This document shows, piece after piece, positions 35,304 to 45,359 of a stretch of DNA of 64,000 bases. Numbering within the stretch: position 1 is the first letter of the stretch; each line of letters starts with the position of its first letter. This DNA comes from Cladorrhinum sp. PSN259 (lineage: Eukaryota > Ascomycota > Sordariomycetes > Sordariales > Podosporaceae). The notes under the pieces are model-generated. The model was not told the DNA's origin. It saw only the letters and a list, made by a program, of their open reading frames with translations, and ran no database searches. The DNA is taken from NCBI GenBank assembly GCA_033725935.1, contig MU867120.1:62001-126000 (forward strand), given 5' to 3'. A program made the translations under genes and the position numbers.

Positions 35304-37238
35304 ATGGACGAGGACGACGGCGGTGGCCCCGCCGCGGCGGCGAAAGCGAAATACGGTGACCGCACGCACGTCAACATACGGACAGTGGTAGATGGAAACG
35401 ATGAGGAAGCACAGTTACTTTCTTCTTCGGCACTTTTGCCTGATTCCGACTCCGACTCCGACTCCGACTTGCAAGAAATAGTCGGCTCAAATTCACGGCC
35501 TAATAATACCAAGTCGTCCAAGTTATCTCGGCAACACAGAATCACCACCGCGCTTGTTCTACCTAAACTCCAGGCGTACCCCCACTCACTGCTCACCAAC
35601 CTTTTACCTTCTTCACAAACCGCCCGCACCATCTTGCTCATTTTTTATCTACTATTTCTCTCCCTTTCGACATTTTTACCCATTTCCCTCAACAAATCCG
35701 GCCTTTTCACAAAAGAAGGCGAGCAAGTCCATCACCTGTCGTGCACCACCTCCCTCCTTCCCTTTAAAGCCTGCGATCTAAATCTCGACTCGTGCCGCCA
35801 CGACCAAGCTTTCTCAAACCACAGTTTTACGTTTCGCTGTCCGGCGGGATGTGAGAGCGTAAGGGTACTAAATGAACATTACGTGGGTGAGGAGGAAGTT
35901 GTTTACAAACCGTGGGTTATTGGTGGTGGGGAGGGCAAGTACCGAGGGGATTCGTTTTTGTGTCAGGCTGGGATACATGCTTCTGTGATAGGGGCCAAGG
36001 GAGGATGCGGGAGGGTTGTTGTTGGGGGGGAGTACTACAGGTTTGTTGGGAACAAACAAAACGGGATCGAGGGGATAGAGTTTGACGGGTGGTATCCGGT
36101 TTCTTTTGAGGTCAACAGATATGAAGCAGGGGAAGAATGTGAAGAGGACCGAAGATGGGGTTTTGGGTATTGGATTACGGTCTTGGGGACTGTGATGCTG
36201 GCTTGGTGCACGACGGACGCGAGGGTCATGTTTTGGGTTACTGCCGTTTTTGGGTTTGTCTGGGTCAGTCTTGCGGGTGATCCGCCGGACTTGGAGATGG
36301 AGAGTAGAATGTTGATGCCTAGTCTTTTGTCGATTGGGGTTGGAAGATGGGTGCCTGGGTTATTCTGTTTGGCTGTGGTGTGGTTGTTTGTTGGGAAGAG
36401 AACGCTAAAGGGGCTGCCGGCGGAGGTTGGACTGGAAAAGAGTTTGTTGTGGGTTGGAGCGTTTTGGGTTGGCGCGTTGGTGAACAGTACCATTGAGCCG
36501 ATGATTCCCCTGGCGAGGTTGACGAAGCATGATTTGGAGCAACAACCGGGCGCGGTGGTGGGATTGGTTGTCATTGTTGGAGTGATACTGGGGGTTGCGG
36601 TCTTGCAGGCTTATCACTTCTGGAGGGAAGGGAGGTTCAGAAGATACATCATCTTTTATATCGGGTTGATACTGGGACTGGGACTGCTGGCGATGTTGCC
36701 TGGGTTGGAACTGAGGATACATCATTATATCCTTGCTCTCCTATTACTACCTGGTACGAGCATGCAGACGAGACCGAGCTTGTTGTTCCAGGGACTGTTG
36801 GTTGGCATATTTGTCAATGGAGTCGCGAGATGGGGATTTGATTCACTGCTGCAGACGGCCGATATGCTCAGAGGGGATGGAGAGTATGGTTCTTTGCTAC
36901 CCGGTGTGAAGATGCCGCTTGTTCATACTTTGGCTGATGCTCCCGTCGAGAGTATCAGTTTCAGTTGGGATGCTCTCCCCATGCAGTGGACGGGAGTGGG
37001 ATGGGACATTCTTCAGGGAATCAGTGTCATGGTTAACGACGTGGAGCGTTATAGAGGATGGTTTAGTGAGAAGGCATTGGAAGATCAATTATTTACTTGG
37101 TATCGGGGCGGCGACATGATGGGCAAGGGGGTAAGGACGAATGAGTATTTTCGGTTCGGGTTTATAGGGGAAGGGGGAGAATTGCTGGATTATACCAAGG
37201 CGGGGGTTTGGTATCTGAATGGGACGTGGAGTTATTGA
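35304..37238 (+). CDS. LCCL-domain multi-pass membrane protein
   Basis: A single exon of 644 codons. The N-terminus is acidic with a (DS)n run encoded by (GACTCC)n at 35442-35468. One membrane segment lies at residues ~106-129 (ILLIFYLLFLSLSTFLPI). The LCCL domain follows at ~160-268, with FRCPAGCESVRV, a Cys before AGIHASVI, GGCGRVVV and NGIEGIEFDGWYPVSF. About seven hydrophobic segments follow between residues ~290 and 520, then a ~110-residue tail. The layout suggests a lumenal or extracellular LCCL domain between membrane anchors. LCCL modules elsewhere are lectin-like or adhesive; the role of fungal membrane-bound versions is not established. An internal Asn-Xaa-Ser/Thr site near the LCCL domain fits secretory-pathway topology. 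Confidence 0.85.
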   Translation: MDEDDGGGPAAAAKAKYGDRTHVNIRTVVDGNDEEAQLLSSSALLPDSDSDSDSDLQEIVGSNSRPNNTKSSKLSRQHRITTALVLPKLQAYPHSLLTNLLPSSQTARTILLIFYLLFLSLSTFLPISLNKSGLFTKEGEQVHHLSCTTSLLPFKACDLNLDSCRHDQAFSNHSFTFRCPAGCESVRVLNEHYVGEEEVVYKPWVIGGGEGKYRGDSFLCQAGIHASVIGAKGGCGRVVVGGEYYRFVGNKQNGIEGIEFDGWYPVSFEVNRYEAGEECEEDRRWGFGYWITVLGTVMLAWCTTDARVMFWVTAVFGFVWVSLAGDPPDLEMESRMLMPSLLSIGVGRWVPGLFCLAVVWLFVGKRTLKGLPAEVGLEKSLLWVGAFWVGALVNSTIEPMIPLARLTKHDLEQQPGAVVGLVVIVGVILGVAVLQAYHFWREGRFRRYIIFYIGLILGLGLLAMLPGLELRIHHYILALLLLPGTSMQTRPSLLFQGLLVGIFVNGVARWGFDSLLQTADMLRGDGEYGSLLPGVKMPLVHTLADAPVESISFSWDALPMQWTGVGWDILQGISVMVNDVERYRGWFSEKALEDQLFTWYRGGDMMGKGVRTNEYFRFGFIGEGGELLDYTKAGVWYLNGTWSY

Positions 37239-37525
37239 TGAGTGAAGTGGTTGTTGACATCTTGATTTTGGAGGGTACTGTATCATATGGTTCTATGCAC
37301 CATGGCATCATTTTACTGTTTCGATTTGCTTTTCAGATTTTTTCTCGTTAACCAATAAAGTACCTGTGGGCAGACGCGTGGTTTCGGGCGCTGCTCCGAT
37401 TCCGAGGATCGAGATATAGGTATTTGAGTGAGATGCAAACCCCGCCTTTCTCAATCAACCCCTCATCGTTCTTTCCTCTTTATTATTCGCTATCTGCGTC
37501 ACGATTGAGCAGAAGTTAAAACGTG

Positions 37526-39981
37526 ATGGAATCTTCAAGTTCGAGCTCGAGCACCCCGGCCCAAAGTGTCGCACTCGCTCGTTACGCTGTGAGTGTGATC
37601 CTCACTATCCATGAGCCCTTTCCTAATCATGAATTAGTGCAAGTTATGCAAGAAGAAAATGATGAAATGCTCTCGGGAACTTCCAAAATGTGCAGCTTGC
37701 CAGCCATTGCCGGGGCCGTGCAACTACTTCAGGAAATTTCCGCAGTCGATGCCGCTCAAGCCAGCATCATCATCATACACTGCCCAAGATTTTGATGCCG
37801 CCGAGGTGACAGCGCGGCTAGACAGAATCGAGGAAGGACTCGAGAGGCTCAACAAAGCGATTGACAGGGCTGCTCTGAGTGAACCACAAGCTGTTGAATA
37901 CAGTAGCACTGATTACTCGAGCGACGCGGGTATTCTAACACCAACATCCACCATACCACCTCATTCATTTTCCTCCATTCATCTCAACAATGCCTCTGCC
38001 CGTGAGGGGGGGCCTCTTGACTATCAAGTGGCAGCCGAGAACCTGAAAGACCTCACGGATGCTCTCGCATCGTTTCGACTTGACGCCTCGGTCAATATCT
38101 CTGACAATCCCAATGCTCATCACCAAGGCTACTTGGTTCCATCACAAGAAATCGGATACGAGATCATGGCGAAGTTCCGACCACTGGTACACTGGTCCAA
38201 GACATTCTTCCAAACCCCATCCGAGGATCTTCTTCACCGGGTCATATTCTCTCCATCCAAAGTACCACCAGGATGGGTAATATTCGTCAACTACATCCTC
38301 CTCGCGACACCGGAAACATCTACTGATCCAGGTCTCGTCATAATGTGGCGATGGAATGTCCGACTGGCCCTGCAGAGCGCATCCCTATTTCTCGTCCCTT
38401 CACACATCAACATCAACGCATTCACCCTCCTCTCCTTCCACGGAGAAGATTTCGCCGCCTCTCCAAACACCTCCTGGATGCTCTCTTCCCAGACATGTCT
38501 CCAAGCGCAAGCTCTAGCTCTTCACAATCCTGCCCCCAGCCTCGACTATCAAGACAGACAACGCCATCTCTGCCAATTCTGGTCCCTCTTCAACGTGGAA
38601 AAGCAATGCGCTCTAGCCTTTGGTCGTCCCTCACTCTTGCCAACATCCCAGTATCGCAATGTCGAGATACCAAGCTCTGATTACATCCGCGGGTTCAAAC
38701 CTCACTCACACAGCTTCACCCCTGAGGAGAGCCAAGCCACCATTTCAGAATTCGGCGCGTACTTATTCCTGCGCGACATCGAGCTCGCAAAACTTACCGG
38801 CACAATAATGGAGTTCTTGTCTTCCGGCAATAAGTCTTTGGTTCAGAGCATTGCTCTAAAGGCTGAACTTGATGCGTGGTATAACCAAACAAACGACGTA
38901 AGCATTTCTTTTTTCTTAGTCCTTTCTTATACACGGTCACTAACGATTTCAGAACTTCAAACCCTCCTCTGACCCTGTACTGAACCAAAATCAAACCCGC
39001 CTCTACAACTTCACAGTCAAATTCCGATACCTGCACACACTCATCATCTTACTCCCCCAAACCTCGGCTCTACGCATCTCCTCGGCAAGAGAAGCAATCA
39101 AAATCCTCCTAGACACGATCAAAACCTGGGATCCAGTGTACAACGGTGTGATCTGGCATTTACTATATTATCCGTTTACTCCGTTTTTTGTCTTGTTTTC
39201 TCATATTATTTCCACTCCCAGCCATGAGCAGCAACAATCCCAGTCTCAGCCCATGACAGATTCAGATGCGCTTATTAAAGCAGACTTGGAGTTGCTGAGA
39301 GCTACAGTCAATTACTTTTCCGCTCTGCGAGCCCAACTCAAACTACTGGGGGACCTAACAAGACGCCTGCAGCGCACTGCCGAAGTCTTCTACGGCATTG
39401 CCGTTAGACATGCTCGTGTTAATCATGTTCACGTTGCACAGCAACATAGTACCAGTGAACCCGAACAAAGTCAGGTCCATCATCATAATCATTATCAGCA
39501 GCAGCAGCAGCAGCAGCAGCAGCAAGATTCTAATCAGTCGGACGTGATTCAGAGGATGCTGCTGTTTGAACCGACGGTGGGTATACTAGAGACTTGGGCA
39601 CCTCCTCAGACGTATACAAAAGTACCAGGCTTCTCGGCACTTGAAGGAGGAGACATGAGTATGGAATACAGGACGGGGCTGAGCAGCGGTGAGGAGTTGT
39701 TGTTTGGTGATGTTGACTTGAGCGGTGTGGCAATTGATAAGTTTATGAGTTGGGTTTCTGGGGAGTTGGTTCCGGAGGGGTTTTCACTTGAAGGGCAAGG
39801 ACAAGGAAAAATAGGAGCTGGAGGACTGGGAAGTAACAGTGGTGGCTTGGTTCAGGAGGGTGGTGTGGGATCTGGGACTCAGGGGGGTGTGGGTTCACGG
39901 TTTTCTTCTCAAGGAAAGAAACGACCGTATGAGGCTACTTTTGATTGGTTTTCTTGGGAGAATTATTACTTGGAGCTTTAA
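37526..39981 (+). CDS. Zn2Cys6 fungal transcription factor with poly-Gln
   Basis: Three exons (37526-37588, 37638-38897, 38953-39981) encode 783 residues. The first intron (49 nt) falls just before the zinc cluster, so an unspliced reading loses part of it. The cluster is CKLC-x6-C-x6-CAAC-x6-C, a canonical CX2CX6CX6CX2CX6C near residues 22-49. A heptad helix follows (RLDRIEEGLERLNKAID), expected for dimerisation. The middle region around residues 150-420 is consistent with a fungal regulator homology region. The C-terminal part has a poly-Gln run (39496-39525) and Gly/Ser-rich sequence, plausibly activating. GTG or TTG starts upstream were ignored; the ATG at 37526 is used. Target genes are unknown; the next gene is a questin-oxidase-like enzyme on the other strand. 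Confidence 0.88.
39496..39525. repeat. (CAG)9-CAA tract encoding poly-Gln
   Basis: Nine CAG codons and one CAA in frame in the Zn2Cys6 factor; likely length-variable between strains. Confidence 0.9.
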
Positions 39982-41355
39982 CAGCTTTTAATCTTTTTTT
40001 TTCTTCCAGGAGGGTCAATGGGATGGGGTATTTATCACACATAGTTATCTATTAATGACAGAAACATGAATTTATGATGGTGAATTTGGAAGGACTAAAA
40101 CTTCATATAGCAAGACTTTTGTCACTATAATCTTTATTCAACACACATTTTTTTTGGGGTGGTTTTTTTTTTTAAAAAAAATTATAAAATTTGGTGTATA
40201 CCACATCATTAAAACCAACCTAGCTCTGTAGACTCGACCCACTCGCCAAAAAAAAAAAAAAACACCATGATCTCGGCCTCCGTTCGGTACTTTCCGGAGT
40301 TTGCCTTGCGTGTGTTGCATAATTAGGACGTTAATAAACCGGCTCGACAGGAACGGAACGGGTATGTACGATGTAAAAGAACCAAGTTTGACGAAAGCTA
40401 GGTACGTAGTGTGCTGTGTGCCTATACTAGCTATGTATGTACATACACCAGAACCGGGTTGACGGATACAAGGGGGTGGGAGGGGACCCACGGCGGTGTT
40501 CCCGCGTCAAACAACAATCCAAGGTGATGGAAGGGAAGGGAACTGCGTTGTGCATACATTGCACTCCACTACATAGAACCGGTTTGGCGGGACGGGGGAA
40601 ATGGGACTTTGTATGCATGGTCCTTACTCATCCCCATCCCAACCCATTGCCCCCCATGCCCCATGCTTCCATGCTCCCATGCTCCTCCATCCATACCCAA
40701 AAATAATAATATTTACATACCTAAACCATGAAAACAAGTCTAAATAGACGTCACTTCAACATAATCATTATCACTGCAACTTGATGCATGTATGTACTGT
40801 ACATACATGTAAATTACAACTATACCTAAGCCTTTTTGCCTCTATCTAAAGGGGGCAATGACCCCCCACACAGCCCACGCCTTTTCACCGACCAAAACTT
40901 ACAAGTCTAGAACTTCGCAGCCAGTTCTGGGCAACAGCAAGTCCATAAGCAACGTGCTTACCAGTCAAACCATCTATGCAACTAAACGTACAGATAGCCA
41001 ACCAGGCACCATTCTCACCACGGCCTTTTGCCACACCCGCTCAAAAAACCAATACATGAAGGCTATCACAAATGACTCATCACGAAATGAACACAACAAA
41101 TAGCGGTCTCGTCTGTTCTAGTCTTCTCAAACGAGCGGTCAAATAAAAATTACACACTAAACGAATGATGCTACCTTTAGTACAGTACATGTATCCCCCC
41201 CACCCAAATAGTACTCTTACACTTCCTACACTCCTACACTCCCCCTTAACTTCAAGAGAGTCCAGCTCTCGGACATGTGCGATGTATGTGTGTAAGAACT
41301 AGTACAAACGAATGTGACCCAACTTTAACAACTCCCAGAATTGAATCATACCTGT
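39982..41355. other. Convergent intergenic region with palindrome
   Basis: Between the tail ends of the Zn2Cys6 gene and the questin-oxidase-like gene. It has A/T runs (40148-40190, 40247-40262), repeated CATGCTCC words (40655-40690), and a 10-bp inverted repeat with a 3-nt loop at 40787-40809. No gene recognised. Confidence 0.5.
40787..40809. repeat. Inverted repeat, 10-bp arms
   Basis: The arms catgtatgta and tacatacatg are separated by ctg. A second GTATGTACATAC-like sequence lies near 40434-40446. It may form a hairpin in RNA or be a protein site; no terminator role is implied for RNA polymerase II. Confidence 0.6.
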
Positions 41356-42600
41356 TCACAGCCTAATGTTCAGTGTACCCTCCCTATCTCCTTCCAGCCC
41401 AGTCCAAGTTTGCCACTGACAGACCAACTTCCAGGCAGCTTTGGCGTAGAGCTTGCCATGAACACTGCCGTAAACCTTGTCCAACTCCCAGAGGCTCCTG
41501 AGAATCCTCAAGAAGCAAGCATCTCCGTACTTGCCGGTAGAAACGCCACTCAAGATGAAGCCGCCGTGGATCTGGTCCCAGACCTTTCCATCAGGCAGCT
41601 CTGTTGACAGAACCAGTGCCGGGTCTGTAACAGGCCTGAGTTGAGTGTTGTAGAGTAAAATTATGAAAAGCCAAACACCACGAACCACCATAACCTTGTG
41701 GCTCCTGTCATCCAGGTTGTCAAGAAGGACTCGAGTACTATTGATCGAGGTCACAATGTGACTGAGATACAGGTCGAAAGCTGGCGTGTTTGGCTTGTGA
41801 GTCGCGCAGAGCAGCACAACAGCCAGCTGTGAGAGTTGCGGCATCAATTGAGCGATGTTTCTTACATCAAGCTGTTTTACGTACTCAACGACGGCTGCTT
41901 TGGCGATGGCATTTGAGAAAATGTTTGAGACTCCGTGATATCCGGGACCCGACTTCATCAAGCCGCTGAACCGTCCGTCGTAGGCAACCCGTCTAATAAT
42001 TTCCTCAGGCGAGAGGAGCTCACTTGCTGGTCTGGAGAGCTGAGGATGTTTCAAGATCTCTTGAACATGTTCAGACCACTCTACAGCGGACAACGTCAAT
42101 GACTGAACCATCAAGACCGAAGACCTGAGCTCAAGCGCGTCGCTGAAAAGCGCTAGTGGCATGCTGGATCCAGAGAAAAGTCCATAAAGCAACGGCTTTG
42201 GCCCAGTGAAGAGCTCCATGCAGGCGAGGGCCTTGGAGTTTCCACCGAAACTGCCATTTTCCATGCTGAAGTAAGTCATGAATGCTCGTTGGAACCTGGA
42301 AAATATTAGAATCATGATTAGAAACAAGTAAAGACTAAAGACATACCTTGCGTCGCCGAGAAACCGCAGCTTGGTGGCTTCGTCTACAATGCTTGCAGGA
42401 GAGGGAACCCAAGAACTGAAGCGATCCTTCTTCAACTCATAGATGCTGTGAAACATCTCTGGGGTTGCATCCAGATAGAAGAGTGTGGTGAGTGCTAGAG
42501 GCAGGTCGTTATGTTGTCCGTCTTGTTGGACAAGTGCATGCTCGACGTGTGTCCTTGTGAGGAAACCGTCAAAGACAGTCCGAGATGTTTGCTGGCCCAT
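41356..42600 (-). CDS. Questin-oxidase-like protein (DUF4243/AflY family)
   Basis: Two exons, 42600-42347 and 42295-41356, encode 397 residues. An earlier in-frame ATG at 42693 would add 31. I prefer 42600 for its ACC-ATG-G context and because the 42693 ATG lies only 23 bp from a TATATAA box. The 51-nt intron (GTATGT...TTCCAG) has no stop and is a multiple of three, so it reads through. Family features are HNDLPLALTTLFYLDATPEMF near the start, a central YHGVSNIFSNAIAKAAVVEYV segment, and ATHKPNTPAFDLYLSHIVTS. Members include AflY and questin oxidases that oxidise anthraquinone-type polyketides, but many relatives are uncharacterised. No polyketide synthase is near, so the substrate is unknown. 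No signal peptide. Confidence 0.75.
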   Translation of the reverse strand: MGQQTSRTVFDGFLTRTHVEHALVQQDGQHNDLPLALTTLFYLDATPEMFHSIYELKKDRFSSWVPSPASIVDEATKLRFLGDARYVFSLYLFLIMILIFSRFQRAFMTYFSMENGSFGGNSKALACMELFTGPKPLLYGLFSGSSMPLALFSDALELRSSVLMVQSLTLSAVEWSEHVQEILKHPQLSRPASELLSPEEIIRRVAYDGRFSGLMKSGPGYHGVSNIFSNAIAKAAVVEYVKQLDVRNIAQLMPQLSQLAVVLLCATHKPNTPAFDLYLSHIVTSINSTRVLLDNLDDRSHKVMVVRGVWLFIILLYNTQLRPVTDPALVLSTELPDGKVWDQIHGGFILSGVSTGKYGDACFLRILRSLWELDKVYGSVHGKLYAKAAWKLVCQWQTWTGLEGDREGTLNIRL

Positions 42601-45359
42601 GGTATTTTCTTGCCGCTGTGTTCCAAGTTGATAGAATTGGACACGGGGATCAAAGCATGACCAGAATGATGAACTTGTCCGTACTACCATCATGCCTGGC
42701 GAGTCTTATATATCAAGGAGACCGGGCCGTCCCGTCTGAACTACCGGCTCGCTCTTGTCAGTCCTAGAGCTTTGCTGGGTGGTTTCGACTAGTGCCTTGT
42801 GGGTCTTGCCGGTACCGTATCCTATTTGGCTACCGTCGTAGACAATCATGAGAGTCGATACCGGGAGCGAAGTTGGTGGCGTCATGACAGGCCTATAAAT
42901 GCCATGACATCCATCATGTTGGCTGGCTGTTCGGTCAGCTCGGACATGGTACTTGGAAGCTATTGGACAGCTTGCGGCGGCAGAACGAGACGTAGGATCA
43001 TGAAGATCCAGGTTATAGATGGTATAGACTCAATTTTGCTGAGACAGCACGCGGGATCTGACACGAACTTAGCTGAGAGGCCCGGTGGATCACACAGAGG
43101 GTAGGCCGTTGAAGCCGTGGGGAGGAGGAAGAGGACAAATTACCCATGACCATTCATCAAGCTAGGTAGTTAGCTAGCTGGCACTGAGCGAGGTGCATCC
43201 ATACCGGCAATCTCGATGATGCCGTGCATCACAGCCTGGCTGAGGGGCGAGGAAGGATGTAGAACAAGAACCGTCAGCTTGGCAGGAACCGACAAGTCCA
43301 ATTCGAGAGGTGGGATTGGATGAGAGGAGTCATTGGATGAACAAGAGGCTTGCCGACATGGATCCATGGGTGTACGTGCAACCGAAGCAATGGTTGATCT
43401 CAAAATACATTTCGTCCCATCGTCCCACGAGATTAAACACGAACTGCGGGTACGAATTGTTGTTAGGATAAAGGATGAAAGTTGGGGTAAAACGAGCCTG
43501 GGCATCTGTAGTCAGTGTCTTTACGACCTGAAGCAGGGGCACAGAGGATGCCATTTCCCTTTCTGGTTGGAGAACCCATGAATTACGATCTGGCAGGGGC
43601 CTTGGGGGTAACATGGGGTGGGTACGGGGGTGACATGGGGGAACTTCCATGTTCCTTCCCGCTTGCGCTTGCGCTTGTAGTGTTGCGTGCTTCCGTGCCT
43701 GAGGATCCGAACTTTTGGGAAAGAGTGAACCACTCAGATCTTAAGGCAGCGGTGAGATAATGGCACCCCAACTTGATTAACTTTTTGCCTGAAGCCCTGA
43801 AAGGCCGGTGATGGTGATGGTGAGGAATAACGATCGGGATACGGACGTTGGGGCCGCCGAGAAGATACCCGTCACCTATCCTACCTCTTGGCGCTCTATG
43901 TAGCAGCCCACTCAGCCCCAGAATACTCCCAGCACTCTGCACCTTTACCAAGCACAACAGCAGCACCTGCACATGCAGCTCGTCACCGAAAATCCCGTCT
44001 TGGGAACGAAGCATGGTACCTATGCTGCGCCTTGACTGTTGGGAACCTGTCAATGTATCCGTATGGTTGATACCTATCATTAATCTGCAGGAACTTGGAA
44101 GGTTCGGACAATTGCAGCGATACGCACGACGTCTTCTTGCGGATACATGTTTCTAGAAGCATTCCAAATCCAATCGCCAGCCGTCACTATCATCGGCCTC
44201 ATCGCCATTCCATCCGGGTAAGCCGCGAGGGAACAGTGCATGTTAATGCCTCCCACTCTTTCGCAGCTTGCACAACAATTCCATGGGAAAATGCCTCCAT
44301 GGCATTCAGAGTTCGCCACCCATCAACTCGGCTCACCTCCTATCTAGTTTCCCAATTCGGGTTACAAAGTCTCTCAGAAACTCGGTGCGACTCGAGGACA
44401 CGATGCACGATGTGCGGTCGATGTGAGGAAGCATGGGCACCCGATCCGGCGGCCTACTCCTTCGGTGTGACAAGCCACGATCCCCGTCAACCACGCTATT
44501 GGCTTTGTGTTTCCGACACTGCATGCATCTGTGACGACAAAATCTCGCCTCCAGGCCGAGGTTTTCACAGCTTATTTTAACTCTCTGCTGCGTGTTTCGT
44601 CTCACGGCCGCAGTTGCCATGTCTCACTTCCTCAGGAGCATCGACGGCCAGCACCTACTGGTCGTCTGTCTATGGCAAACAGCTGACATTGGTCAAGACA
44701 TCATAGGATCGCACGAGCTAGCAGAAAAGAGCAAGGTTTCCCCATGTCAAGCCAGCTAGATCTGTCTCCGAGATGGCCATATGTATGTAAGCAACTAGCA
44801 CTATCTCGGCGAGGGATCCAATGTCGATCCGTGGCTTGAACCTGCATCGACAAGCCTACAAGCCTTCAACCCCACGGCAGTGGTAAGACTCTTTTCGGGT
44901 CAGCACTGTATTTTCTCGCACAAATGTACATTATGGGTCTAGTTGAGGGAAGGGGGGTTTGTTTTGCTTGGAAAGGGTTCCAGAGTAATGTCCGACCTGC
45001 TTGGATAGTGCTACCGAGACTCACCTTTCCTTAGTAGTATCCTTGACCTTTACGCGGACCCCCCTCAGCTCTCAACTGGGAGGACATAGTCTCGGAGAGA
45101 ATATGGAGTGTCTCAAGTTTGGCCGAGACCGTCCCAATTCGAGATAGTTACCTTGACTCTGTCTAATCTCAGCGGATGTCCACTATGATGGGTTGAAATA
45201 GTTCATTGCGCCCTGCTATTGGAGCATGGCGGCTCTTTTTTCCAATCTTGCCTAGAGTTTTTTGCGTCTGGTCATTCGTCACTCATTGCAAGACCCGCCA
45301 TCCTTCAAGGGCTATTACCTTTGTCGCTCACTTACCCCTGAATTACCCTGAACGTCAAC
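42601..45359. other. Gene-poor region between divergent genes
   Basis: 2.76 kb between the starts of the questin-oxidase-like and GPI-protein genes. TATATAA (42716-42722, minus strand) serves the former. Frames on the minus strand at 43170-43650 show protein-like composition in two different registers, which could be a spliced small gene or a decayed one; neither is supported by a family. Other frames (43583-44080, 44095-44580) look random. No promoter element is clear for the GPI gene. Confidence 0.4.
42716..42722 (-). promoter_or_regulatory. TATA box of the questin-oxidase-like gene
   Basis: TATATAA on the minus strand, about 115 bp before the preferred start at 42600 and 23 bp before an upstream in-frame ATG. 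Confidence 0.45.
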
